From contig WTPW01001144.1 of the NCBI GenBank assembly GCA_009809945.1, forward strand, positions 77,072-141,071: a DNA stretch of 64,000 bases. The letters run 5' to 3'. Both the position numbers and the translations under genes were made by a program. The notes beneath the pieces were generated by a model that was not told the DNA's origin, made no database searches, and saw nothing but the letters and a program-made list of their open reading frames with translations. Positions 35,339 through 46,817 of the stretch are shown here, in pieces. Positions within the stretch are counted from its first letter, which is position 1; every line of letters begins with the position of its first letter. This DNA comes from Gigaspora margarita (lineage: Eukaryota > Glomeromycota > Glomeromycetes > Diversisporales > Gigasporaceae).

Positions 35339-35710
35339 AATAAAAAAGCATATAACGAATTAGATTTTATAGCTCAAAAACTAGGGTATTCTGATAATAC
35401 ATCTAGAGATCCAAATGCTTTAAAAAATTTTATCAAAGAAGAATTATATAAAAGATTAGGCTATGCGAATTACAATATACAATCAAGGCTCGAAGAGCCA
35501 TTGCTCTGCAATAAAAAATTATATAATACAAAGAAGCCTACAGCTAAAAAATCAACAAAATCAAAAAAAAGTATTAGTAGAAAGATACTGTTCTATATGT
35601 GGAAAGGCCGGTCATACAAAAAGGAATTGTCTTAAAGTCTGTGAAGCAGGACACTTCGTGTCTAAAAAGACTAAAAAGATTAATAATATCAGTAGCTCCC
35701 AATAGAATAA
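35339..35710 (+). pseudogene. CCHC zinc-knuckle part of the Gag-like gene
   Basis: A frame before 35460 (A-Y-N-E-L-D-F-I-A-Q-K-L-G-Y, then R-L-G-Y-A) leads, after a frame change around a 26-bp mini-repeat at about 35488-35513, into a canonical knuckle C-x2-C-x4-H-x4-C (C-S-I-C-G-K-A-G-H-T-K-R-N-C, 35589-35630) preceded by a lysine-rich stretch. Zinc knuckles bind nucleic acid in Gag nucleocapsids. Continues into an acidic Glu/Ser-rich linker to about 35825. Confidence 0.65.
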
Positions 35711-36246
35711 ATAGACCAAAGCCAATCAGAAGATGATATAGAATATATAAATAATGAAAGCGATCAAGAGGAAAGTAGCCAAGAAGAAAGTAATCAAGAA
35801 AATAGTGAAATTGAATTCAGAGAAACTCATTGTTTCAATATAAAAAAAAAAGGGTTTCTAAGTCTTCTATAAAAAAGAAATCCAAAAAATCAAAAACTAA
35901 TAAAAAAGCTATTAATAAAAATCAGATATTTTTAGAATCAGTTAAATATATTTTAACAATATATATTTCTCTATGTCCTAAAGAAATTCTAACTAAAATA
36001 TATACAGATCTTAGTAAATTATTTTCTGAAATGAAAGACTCATTTTATTCATATCATTCAAAAATTATACGAATAAAGAAGTAGACAAAGTATGGGAAAA
36101 AATAATAAAAAAGTATCAAATTATTTTAGAACCATTTTCTTGCATGCTCAGAAAATGATATGCCAGTATTGTGAAGCAATGACCCTTCAGATTTATCTCT
36201 AACTTCAAGCAATTATTGTGAGAAGATAGGAGGGTCTTCTTCTTCT
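35711..36246 (+). pseudogene. Acidic and Lys/Ser-rich linker of the Gag-protease gene
   Basis: Glu/Asn/Ser-rich codons to about 35820, then a lysine-rich segment and a helical block (35830-36084). It lies between knuckle and protease, as in related polyproteins. Mini-repeat copies occur at 36170-36190 and near 36245. Confidence 0.4.
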
Positions 36247-36830
36247 GTGAAGCAGAACACTTCATGTCTAAATTATGCTATAAAACAATATCAAGAAGCC
36301 CAGTTATATCAAAATTGGCTTAATCCATTAAAAATAAACTTTTTGCAAATAAAAGAACCCAATAATTATGCTACTATTTCATGTAAAGTATATGATTTAG
36401 AAATACCTCATGCATTACTCGATACAGGTTCAGATGGGTCACATATTTCTAAAAATATCACAAACTATTTTATAAAATATTTTGGTTTAAAAATAGATAG
36501 AAAAAAGGTTATAGACTAACAGGTGCTGTAGGCGAAAAACATTCTATTGGAAGCTTTTCTGATATACCTGTTACTATAGGTGTTGGAAATGATACCTTAA
36601 CAATTTCAGATGAGTTTTCAGTTTTACCAACAGAAAAAAATAATAATGGTAATGATATATCATTATTTATTCTTGGTACTAGATAGCAACATCGAGCTGG
36701 CTAGGAACCTATAGTAAAGAGTAAGTTTATAGCATCAGTTAATGGAAAAAGTATTACTATTCCACTTTCTGTTTATAATAAAGATGAACCCAAAAAAAAA
36801 TAATTAAGACCCAGAGAGGAATTGAAGATT
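36247..36830 (+). pseudogene. Retroviral-type aspartic protease remnant
   Basis: In the open part (36247-36519) the active-site motif A-L-L-D59-T-G-S-D is followed by H-I-S-K, with a preceding strand around I-S-C-K-V-Y-D-L. After a frameshift near 36519, the flap and the second hydrophobic motif (F-I-L-G-T-R, about 36665-36685) are still readable. Such proteases cleave Gag polyproteins as dimers. Downstream the reading decays, and no reverse transcriptase or RNase H follows. Confidence 0.65.
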
Positions 36831-38300
36831 CAGCACTATATGCCATTATTGCTTCACAATATATATTACAAGTTCGAGATATTTCTATATGGGAAAAATG
36901 TATAAATCAATTCTTCTCTGAATCATAACCCTTTGGATCTAGATATATCAGGATAGAACTTACTATCTTTCTTTTCTAATTCATGAATAAGACTATATAT
37001 AGTACCATCTCAGATATATTTTTTCAATGTAAACTCAAATAAATTTTTTGGTTTATTTCTCACATCTATCTTAATTTGATTGCATTCTATATCTTTTTGT
37101 TTCTTAATAGTTTTTAAGGTTTCCTCAGTAGATTTAATAAATTCTTGACATAAATTATCTGTAGCTTCTTTGATTCTTGCATTAACCTCTTCTTCAGAGT
37201 ATTGCGGAGCAATGATAGCACTGTTAACCTATAAAAATACACAAAAACGGGCATAACTCTCGATCCAATAATCGAATTCGATGAAACAACTACCATTCGA
37301 CTCAGCTCGACGAGATGGTTCGAATGAGCTATAGATCATCCTTGTATGACTACTGGTTGCCAAGTTCGGAACCAATGAATAATCAAGTATAGGATCTACA
37401 ATTTGATTGGCTAGGAGATCTACTGCACGCCAAAGTGCATATATGGCATTTATAAAACATGTCATATTTATAGCATATATACTCTATATTTTATTTATAC
37501 CACATATGTCATTTATTTCATATATTACATTTATATTATTTATACTATATATTTTATTAGTAGTAGATATAGCATTTATTGCACATGTAATAGATATAGC
37601 CCATTACATTTGTGAAAAACAAAAATGTATAAAAGCAGCCGATGTGGACCCCAAGTTCAACATCGAGTCTTCATACTCTTTCACTAATAAATATATTTAT
37701 TTATTATTTAAATTAAACAGTTACTAGTATCTTCATATACTTTTAATTGTTGCCTCTTTTGTAATTGCAAATTGCCAAAAATCTTCTTTGTTAAGTTTTA
37801 TTGAAAAACGCCTCTTGACTTAGATATATCACAGTAACAAGTGAGGTTACACAAAGTGTTCACTGTCTAAGGTCGCTCTAGTTACCTACTATCTTTAAAG
37901 AAGTGGATATAGGATAACAGCACGTAGTGCTGAATCTTCAATTCTCCTTGGGTTCTTAATTACTTGGATATTAGTATTGCAAATCAAGCTATTAGGCGAT
38001 AAATCAGAGATTTGAGACTTTGTCTTTTCTCTAAATCCTGACTCTTCAGGTCTTGAAACTGGCGCTTCTATTGTAGAATAGTCATCCTGAATAGGATTAT
38101 ATCAAGATTTTCTTTCTTTGATTTCTATCAACCTCATATTTTAAAAATGCCTCTATAATAGGGCTAATACTACTGGCTTCACTTTCTGATAATAGATTTT
38201 TTTTTTGAGTTATAAGCCGACTCCATCTAGCTTTTATTAATTAAGATAGTAGTTGAGTAAGAAGATTTGAATAATTTTCATAAAAAGCCATAAAATATTT
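36790..38300 (-). pseudogene. Inverted fragment of a downstream polyprotein region, split by a solo LTR
   Basis: Sequence on the plus strand at 36800-36865 (around GAAGATTCAGCACTATATGC) recurs inverted at 37920-37975. Minus-strand translation before and after the solo LTR gives I-E-D-S-A-L followed by a Glu/Lys-rich helical segment (about 36960-37220) and, upstream, a short helical block near 38190. This is a second, inverted copy of the same gene region. No catalytic motif is seen. Confidence 0.45.
37222..37919 (+). mobile_element. Solo LTR with 4-bp TSD, copy 2
   Basis: 698 bp, TGTTAACCTATAAAAATAC to AGGATAACA; GCAC flanks it (37218-37221, 37920-37923). Removing it restores the sequence of the inverted gene fragment, as judged from the uninterrupted copy near 36840. 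Same family as 34380-35075 but opposite orientation. Confidence 0.8.
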
Positions 38301-38639
38301 TCATGAAAAATTATAATTTTTCAAAAAAATATTAATAAGCATTTATTATAAAGTTTCATAAAATTTCATAAAATTTCCAAAATATTTTCTATAACAAAAC
38401 TCCTCTGACCATTATGCCTACAATATTAGTTAGATTAATAATCAGTATTATCATTGCATGAAAAATATAGTCATAAGAATGTTAGTATTATTGTTGCATG
38501 AAAAATGTAGTCATTAAGATAGAATCATATTGGTAATTAGTAATAGGGGCAGGTTAGTATAGTAAATAAAAGAGGGAATAGGAAATGTATCTCTTACCTT
38601 AGTCTGTTCAATAAACTATCCAACCTTGTCTTCTGTTGG

Positions 38640-38830
38640 TGCTTCATATACTCCCTGATTTGTGTCCCAATATCTTGAGTGTTGTTACAGGATCCTGAAA
38701 AATACTGGATAAAGTTACTGCTGTAAAGCTCTGAATCCACTTGATCTTATTGATCCCAATCTCATTAAATAAATTATAAATCTTTCGGGCCCACTCTTTT
38801 GTTTTTTGAAGCAAGCTCTGGCTAACCAAT
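38640..38830 (-). pseudogene. Short helical gene fragment, unrecognised
   Basis: A 61-codon open frame with W-A-R-K-I-Y-N-L-F-N-E-I-G and K-I-K-W-I-Q-S-F resembles a small helical domain (I-x-x-L-F-x-x-I-G-x-x-K) found in Gag-like and transposase-associated proteins of these fungi. It is isolated, without partners on either side. Confidence 0.25.
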
Positions 38831-39234
38831 GGAAGTTGAATTCTAACCTCATTATTGGCTAACCCTTGAGCCGTATGTTTAGGATTGTTTTTTGTAGTGA
38901 ACCATTCCTCGAGTGCTTTCCCAAAATAATGAAGAATGTCTTCGTGTATTGTTTCTTTACTAATTTTTTCAGCACATGTAAATCTCAGAATTGTCTATCA
39001 CAGAATTGTATATCTCAGACCTGGCAATCCAAAATGAAATTTTTGATAAGAGAAAAACATGCGAATTACCCTGCTGGTATGATCAGCAAAAAAAATGATG
39101 TATATGTGATAGCAAAGATACAAATCCCCAACTCAAAACATATATATATGAGCGAAATCATGCCTTTATTTTATTCATATCAGAAGAAAAAGAAAAAATG
39201 GTAGGTATATGATATAGAAAAACTTTTTCATATA

Positions 39235-40036
39235 CAGAGGCCAACTATAATATTGTGGACACTTTTTAACAATTTATATAGAGCTAAATTTATAAAATAT
39301 TAAACTAAAAATAAAAATATAAATTTATTAAATCTATATCTTTTAAATAAAAAAAGTTTATAAAATTCTATGCAATACTTTTTAAAATAAACTGATTTTA
39401 GTAAATTTTAGATTTTTTTATTTTTGCGATTTGTTAATTTTTAATATATTCTTATAGTAGCACAAATTACTAAATATAGTAATATATAAACTTGATTTTT
39501 TATAAAGTAAACTAGCATTTTTTTTAAATAAAAGCATTTAGCATAACAAATTGTATATATTTTGAAAGTTTTATAATTTTTAAAAATTTATTTAATAAAA
39601 TACTATATATAGTAATAAAATTACTATATTTAGTAATTTTTAATTTAATTTAGTAATTTTAATTCTAAGATTTAAAAGTAATAACTAGCTTAATATTTTT
39701 TAAAATTTTATAAAAATTTGTAATTATTTATAATTTGTTATGCTGAATAATTTTTACTTAATTTTGAAATTTAGTTAACTTAATAAAAATTTTACTTTTA
39801 CTATATACATATTATTTTAATTATTTTTAATATTATAATTTTCGCAATTGTGTAACATTGCAAAAAATTAAAATTTTTAATTATTTTAAAAAGTACAGCA
39901 TAGAATTTTTTTATTTTTTTTTATTTGAAAGATATAGATTTAATAAATTTATATTTTTATTTTTAGCTTAATATCATATAAATTTAGTTCTATATAAATT
40001 TTTTAAAAGTGTCCACAATATTATGGTAGGCCACTG
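39235..40036. mobile_element. Tc1/mariner-like non-autonomous element, TA target
   Basis: Ends CAGAGGCCAACTATAATATT and the complement of CAGTGGCCTACCATAATATT, with TA on each side (39233-39234, 40037-40038). Inverted homology extends over at least 150 bp from each end. The interior is pure A/T-rich filler with no transposase. Confidence 0.8.
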
Positions 40037-40129
40037 TATTTCATACTCAGTCTTTACTAATAATGTATTACTTAGGATTATGATTCTCTCGTGAATTCAG
40101 GAAACAAGGGCAAATATTTTAATATCGAG

Positions 40130-40405
40130 TTTCTTGTTATCCTTATCCATAGATGTTTCAGATTTCCAACCAACTGTTTTAGGTATAGTCTTGTTATATT
40201 CGAAAAAGAATCTATTGATAATGTAAAAGTAAAAATTAAGTGCCACTTTCCAGAAGAGTTTAAAAATGTTTCTTTCAATATTTGAGTATCTGATCCCAAG
40301 GCCAAAACATATAAAGACATGAAATTGCAAGATAAAGTTAGTGATTATTTTGATAAAAATCCTGTAACAGGCCATATTTATATTATAGTAGAATCTATTA
40401 GTTAG
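40130..40405 (+). pseudogene. Crinkler header-domain remnant
   Basis: The plus frame reads E-S-I-D-N-V-K-V-K-I-K, F-P-E-E-F-K-N-V-S, a stop, then S-D-P-K-A-K, K-L-Q-D-K-V-S-D-Y-F-D-K-N-P-V and H-I-Y-I-I-V-E, which matches the order of the CRN ubiquitin-like header in the gene at 1016. One in-frame stop; no C-terminal effector domain and no intact start. It lies inside the Maverick, so it was either captured or inserted later. Confidence 0.4.
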
Positions 40406-41140
40406 GTTTTTATATTTACAATATTATCAGCATGTATTAAAAACTTTGTACTATGTAGCTATGACCATTTAGGCCTGATTGTTTTATAAATACAATAAAA
40501 AATACCAAAAAATTTTTGATATGTCTAGTAATAAAATCAATTGCATAATATAGATATTTGATCAAGCCATTGCTTCGTAATATATATCATATGTTATACC
40601 AAAAAAGAAAATTGTAGTAGCTTATAAAATCAAGAGTAATAGAAGATTGAGTGATCCCAGTTCATATTAATTAATTCATAAATGATTTGATCACCAAACC
40701 CGAAATTAGTTTCATATATTTATCTGATCTTTATATATTATGCTGTATATTACAAAAAATCAGAGTCGGGCACATAAGTGCTATTGTTACTCGATCCTTT
40801 GAATCATTGTTTAATATATATATATTAATGAATTATTAATATAATTCTAGCCACTTACCTCTCCTTTCAATTTCTATTCTATACAAAATTTTGGACATAA
40901 TGTCCATCCTAGTTATTCAAAAAGAAAGTGGGTATGTATATGAAATTTTTTATTCTGGTTCACTTGGCCCAAGATGTGACAAAAATCATACTTCTTTAGA
41001 ATGTTATACCATAATTATCTGACGATTAATTTGGTTGTGTCAGCTAATGATATACTAATCACAGTTGAGTCATGGTTGAGTTGCAGTATTTTTTTCTATA
41101 TAATTCTATGAAAAACAGGTGTATCGCTATAAAGTAGCGG

Positions 41141-41753
41141 TTGAGATGTGTTAAAAACTTAATTATGTGGACTGACAATCAATTGAGTTTATTAATCACC
41201 GAAAGAAGAAATAGAAATGCCAACTATTACAATATTTCTAGAAATAGTAGGGTAAGTTTTTGGAATGATATTGTGAATATAATTAATGAGAGATTTAGTA
41301 CCAACTATATGGGATATCAATGCAAAGGTAAATTTCAAAATCTTGTAAGGGATCACACTGTAAGTATTTTTATGAGGCACTTATTGTCAGATTAAATAAT
41401 AATTAGATTGTAATACTGTATAACCTAATGATTTTTTTGATCCTTGTTAGTTGATGTGCCAATATATAGCAGGAAATCGTGCAGGGTGTAGAACTAGAAC
41501 TAGAGCACGATACTTTGAAGAATTCTGTTTACATTTTGGGGAGAGACCAGGTAAGGTTCTATATTAATCTCAAAGATTTATCTTTTTTGCTGTAGGTGTC
41601 TTTGAAATAAAAACAAATTATTGATTTGTTAATTAAAAAAATCTAGAAACACAATTTGATCAAATACACAATATAAATGCATCTTCAAGGCAACGAGAGA
41701 TAAGACATCATAATCGTACTCTTCCACTATCTTATGAAAAATTTCATCCATGA
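41141..41753 (+). CDS. Myb/SANT-like DNA-binding protein, 3 exons
   Basis: Model: join(41141..41359, 41451..41550, 41647..41753), about 141 aa, stop TGA at 41751. The donors (GTAAGT, GTAAGG) and acceptors (TTAG, CTAG) keep the frame; the acceptor at 41596 would lead to an early stop. Residues about 9-75 match a Myb/SANT-like three-helix domain: M-W-T-D-x-Q-L-x-L-L-I-x-E-R-R at the first helix, S-F-W-N-D-I-V-N-I-I, and Y-Q-C-K-G-K-F-Q-N-L-V in the recognition helix. The second exon has R-T-R-T-R-A-R-Y-F-E-E-F. The alternative start at 41165 removes eight residues. Unlike its neighbours it shows no stop, which suggests a younger or selected gene. Possible role in recognising element or host DNA. 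Confidence 0.6.
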
Positions 41754-41871
41754 TGAGTCATCGCGAGTCCACTGCCACCAAAGGGATCATTCAGCATCTT
41801 CTGACCACAGAGTTTCTAGTAATAGGAGAGTGAGTACTAATAGAAATAATGAAAATAACGAGGGCAAAAAT

Positions 41872-41958
41872 TGACCTGAAGGGTCATTGCTTCACAATAG
41901 CAATAATTTAGTTAATACTGCCCAAAGAATAGCCTGAAGGATCATTGTTTCACAATAA
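41872..41958 (+). repeat. Dispersed mini-repeat CTGAAGGRTCATTGCTTCAC (two copies here)
   Basis: Two copies lie at 41872-41899 and 41932-41958. Others inside the Maverick: 33014-33039, 35488-35513, 36170-36190 (inverted), 36840-36860 (partial), 40562-40582 (partial) and 43681-43708. Each is 20-28 bp; most end in ATTGCTTCACAAT, which forms a small ATTG...CAAT hairpin. Some lie in frame inside coding remnants, reading Glu-Gly-Ser-Leu-Leu-His-Asn-like peptides. Confidence 0.6.
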
Positions 41959-42059
41959 TGCATCCCAAAATGACAGTGATATTAGTATGCCCGATATAGA
42001 AGGTAGCCAACCACCTTCCTGTATAGAAAATATAAATAAAGAGAATTAGTCTGTATAGT

Positions 42060-43286
42060 AAAGAAATTTGAATCAAATTTTATGATATTATTGACAAATT
42101 TTGATAATTATAATATGGGAAGCATGCAAATTGCTCATAAAATTATCACATATCACATATACAATTAAATTTTATAAGTAAGCAGATTTTAAATTATCTA
42201 GATATTAGATTTTTCTTACTTGATATTTGTATCTATTTACGTATAGTATGATGCTCCTGTAATACATCCATAACATATTTAGTCAGTATAATTCTGAAAG
42301 ACTATAATAGAAGACTTTTTTTTTATAGTGATCGTTATACACTTTAATCAATACAAAATCTGTTAAAGCGATATTTGGTTAAACAATTCTTATACATATA
42401 GACTATGTGATGCATATCGTGATTTTAAGTACAGAAATTCATATTTTTACTGCGTTTAATGTATTGACCAATTAGTTGAGATTTAGTGGATGTACATACA
42501 ACATTAAAAATGTTTTATAACTATACACTTCATAAAATTTTTAGGCCCTTTAGGGGCGCCTCCTTTTAGCATATCACTCTGCCAAAAATTCTCACATGTT
42601 ATTGTGAAATACGATGGTCTTGAATTTAAAATTTTTATGTATTACATTAATAAGAATATCACATAAAAAAATAAGGTTTGGCACACAAAATTAGGTTTAT
42701 AGTTTGTATCACCTATCTGCAGAATTAATTCTCATGGTTAATAACGAATATTATGAATTTCTGGAAAGGCTTTTCTTATTATATACAATTCTACAATAAG
42801 AAAAAGTGCGAATAGACTTAAAAAGGTTATAAAAAAATTACATATAATGTTCTTAATCAGTAGTTTTCTCCAAGTTCATATGTCGCAGGAACTTGGAATC
42901 TCTACTATCTCCAAGATCATCAAGATCATTAACTTTTTTTATATTACAGGAGAGATCATTGAATATAAGAAGTCTAATTTCACCTAAAAAATATCAAAAT
43001 AGCTTTACATATGGAACTTATAGCCTGAATAGACTTACTTTACATAGTAGGATCTAGATTGTAATAGGGTAATGTATATTTCTTTCTGGCATGTTCTAAG
43101 ATCTAATGAATAGATGGTATAAATATAAGTAATTTTTTTGCTTCTTGTAGGTGGGTTATAATAATATTTTTTTGCTCATATAAATTTTTTTACCCGATCA
43201 TAATTTTTAAAGTAATGTCATTTTGTCTAATAGCGACTATAAAAATGAATTTTACTTACTATCTTTTTTGAATTTAGAAACATAAA
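42060..43286. other. No gene recognised inside the Maverick
   Basis: 1.2 kb between the Myb-like gene and the Thr/Pro/Lys repeat ORF. Multiple stops in every frame; capsid or ATPase signatures are not seen. May hold decayed element genes. Confidence 0.45.
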
Positions 43287-43514
43287 ATGAGCACTAAAGA
43301 TAGCACTACCCCCAAGACCAATAACAAAGCTACCACCCCCAAGACTAATGATGCTACCACCCCCAAGACTAACAATTCCAATTCAGAAAGCGATCAAAAA
43401 AAGCTATCTGATGTAGGCATAATTCTCAATTATCAAATACTATGTAATTACCCTAGTATCAACCCTATAACATTTTCAAAAGTAATAAAAATTCGCGGTT
43501 ATTATGGCTTTTAA
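43287..43514 (+). CDS. Low-complexity Thr-Pro-Lys-Thr-Asn repeat ORF
   Basis: 75 residues; three tandem copies of a (A)TTPKTNx unit (24-27 bp at DNA level, 43304-43370), then a Ser/Asp/Lys segment and a hydrophobic tail. Such repeats are typical of disordered linkers. Convergent with the polymerase. May be an exon or fragment of a longer Maverick gene; no family recognised. Confidence 0.3.
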   Translation: MSTKDSTTPKTNNKATTPKTNDATTPKTNNSNSESDQKKLSDVGIILNYQILCNYPSINPITFSKVIKIRGYYGF

Positions 43515-44594
43515 TTTTTATTTGTATTTGTATTATTTTATTTGTATGTTGCCATTCTGACAAAAAAAATTATTAAATAAAAAAGAGGGTCCTGTAGCCT
43601 TCTCATGTTTTATTTTTATGTAATTTTTATTGATATAGAATAAATACAAAATACCAACTTGAACTATTCTATGAATTAAGACCTGAAAGGTCATTGCTTT
43701 GCAATAATAATAATAATTAAATATTTAAAAAAATATTAACTATATAATTTATAACTCTGCGAAGTGGTGATGCTTTGCATCCTATTTATTACTAGTTTAG
43801 CTTATGTAGGTATTCTAGATATCTGGGATACATATTTATTTTGATACTTCTTTGAGAGCTTAACTCTTAAAGCTCATTCTTCAGCTAACTCTAGAGATAT
43901 TCTATTTGATATAAAATTTTTATATGCTTGTATATGCCAATGATAATATGGCAAACTAGTTATTTTATCAGATAATATCCAATGCTTAGTATCTATAGGG
44001 CAAAGAGCCTTTTTTTCTAATTCAACCAAAGATAATATATGGTCTTTTGATCGAATACCTACATTCTTAGCATGGAATACTTCATTACCAAAGAGACAGT
44101 CTCGATATACTAGAGTTATAGAATCTGCCTCAATTTGTATAGCTTCTTGCTCTGATAATAATGATCTATCTACTGGATCATCTAGCAAGATCCCTTCTAA
44201 AGATAGAAAATATGTATCTGTAGCCATTTCACTTATATCCTTTTTGCTAACTCCCTTATATTTAGATGTTGTAGACTTATTTGCCAAAACATAGTGATAA
44301 GATTTGCCTCGAATATGTATAGATTCTACAATTACACTGTCTAGAGTTTCATCTTTATATTTGCTAATAGTTGTATCCCATTAAGGTTAAAGAGATCAGA
44401 TCACTCTTCTATATCTTTATAGATATACTCAGTTTCAACTATAAATATGAATGAATCTGTATCCATATATCCAAGCTTGACTTTATTACCATATCTCTCT
44501 TTTAAATATCCATACCAAAAGCGGTACATGTGAAGTTTGCTAAGACCCAAGACTGATGCTCCAACAATAATAGGCTTATTAAGAGTTATATATA

Positions 44595-45142
44595 TCACTC
44601 TGGTTATATCGACACTCTCCAGCAATGAAAAAATTGTCGATATATCCAGATGTCAGTTTAATAAGCATCTCTATATTGATATTGCATAGATATGTCGGCT
44701 TAGGCAGAGGTAAATTTTTTTGTTTTTACCAAGCTTATTCTAAGAATAATAAAGTTAGCAAAATGAATTTATTTTAGCACAAAATGAATTTGTTTTATGT
44801 TTAGTATAAAATAAATTAATCTTATATTTGCATAAAATGATGAAATAAATTATTTCATGCTTATTGTTTCATGCTAAGCTTAGCATAAAGCAAATTTAAA
44901 AAATTAATTTGATTGGTACACCTATAACGACAGTCAGTTTATAAAAATTGTCACTATATCCAGCAATAAAAATTATCTTAAATAATTTTTTAATATTAAA
45001 ATGGTCGGTATATCGGTATAATCAATATCTCTTATGATTGTCAGTATAGCCAATGAATTTTTAACATTATAGATTTTTTTTTGAACAAAGTGTCATTATA
45101 ACCAATTGTCAGTTAATCTAGCTGTCAGTATAACCAGAGTAA
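44595..45142. mobile_element. pogo/Tc1-like MITE inserted in polB
   Basis: Ends TCACTCTGGTTATATCGACA and complement of TTACTCTGGTTATACTGACA; inside, many CAGTATAACC/GGTTATA words and AT-rich filler. It separates motif B from motif C coding of the polymerase, which resume on either side. Confidence 0.65.
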
Positions 45143-46817
45143 CGTGTACTAGCTTTTCCTATATGTGCTCTTATAAGCAAAGGACCAAGTTGTTTAGCAT
45201 ACTTAAATGAGGGTTTATAAATTTGGTTAATAAATTTTTTTTATTTTGCTCATTATTTATAGCTATAAGCTTGACATCTTGATACTTACAAACATTCTCT
45301 ATAGTTTTACTATATACAGCATTATTTTTGAGTTTGAAAAAGTCACTTAGAAATGTGTTTCTAGCTTTTTTAGCCTCATTACGTTTCTCTGCATTAAAAG
45401 CTATAGGGGGCAAGCCAATTATTCTGATCAAATATTAAGATCTTTGTAAGTTCATCTACTATCAAACCTAATTTTATGTAGTATTAAAGCTCTTGGTAGT
45501 AAATAACATAATCTTTTCGTGAACCAAGATGGAGTACTAATTTTTCTGTAGCTGAGAAATGTTCACCTTCTAAGTTATCTACAAGCTTTGTAATATGGGG
45601 ACACAACATATTTTTACTTACAGTCATGTTCTCTACAGCTAGGGGTAAATCACTCAAATAGTCATGAGTTTTAGAGGGAAGATCGCCTTAATATTTAGAA
45701 AATATCCTCCTTTAGTATCTGCTTTAGTATTAAGAATCTTTTCAAGATATTTTTTTTGCTTATTTGGATTATCTTCAAGATATTTATGACTTACCTTCCA
45801 TTTATAATTTTCAATAGGCAAATACTGACTCATAGCCCAGCTATAAAGATTTGTTGCATCTATATATAGAATCCATGTTGTTGGTTTAGATGAGTTAAAT
45901 GCTTTATCTATCTTAGAATTGTTAGCTTTGAAATATCGATAACCTGCTATAGCTATACCTCCATGCTTAGCCTCTTCTATAAAATCATGCATAGCCATAT
46001 CTGTAAAGAGCTTGATTTTAACTCCTGTCATCTTAAGCATAGCATCCCAAGAATATGCTAGAAGTAAAACATAATAGCTAGGATCGAGTCCATCATATTC
46101 CATAGACATTTTTGCAAGTGTGTCCAGACATTAGTAAGACTAAGCACATTAGTTTTAAGATATATATCATGATATTCACCTAAAGTCTTGCAGTTAAATT
46201 CCTTCCATGCTTTTTGGGCATGCTCATAATCTTTTTGGCTAATTTTACCATAAAGATATGTACTAAATTCATGAATTGGTAGAAGCTCAGTCTCTAAAAA
46301 TCTATTCTGTGAATCAATATATTTATAGGAGTAAACTCCTTTGCGATATACTAAATATAATTGATCTTTTGTATAGCCTAGTTTTTGAAGTGCTCAGATG
46401 TTATTGGATGATTATCACCCAACTTTTTTGTAAAACTAGCTAAGCTACTATTCATAAACTGCATGCTATCTATAAATTTAAGCTGGCCTACCTTCATAGA
46501 CTTGTATCACTCAAATGTTTTAGCTATAGCCTTGATCTGATGTGCATTAACTGATTTTCCAACAGATTCGCAAACCAAGTGAGAATCATAATCTCAGAAG
46601 TTATGAAAGATAACTGGAACTGGAGTTTTCCATACTTCAATCTGAAGTTTGAAATTATATGTATTGTATGCGGCTCCTCAGAATTTACCTGCAATATGAC
46701 AGTAATCCCAAACCTTTATGTCTATAGACTTTGCTTTATTAATATTCTTAGTTATCTTGAGAATTTGTTTTAAGGTCTTATAATTTTCTGAATTCATTGC
46801 AGTATTTTCTAGTTTAT

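Noticed and set aside
34682-37727. Matching plus- and minus-strand ORFs of about 70-106 aa (34682-35026 and 37229-37727)
   Set aside because: They are the same LTR sequence in two orientations and have no domain features.
40078-40375. Minus-strand 80-92-aa ORFs
   Set aside because: Overlap the plus-strand CRN-like reading and lack any recognisable feature.
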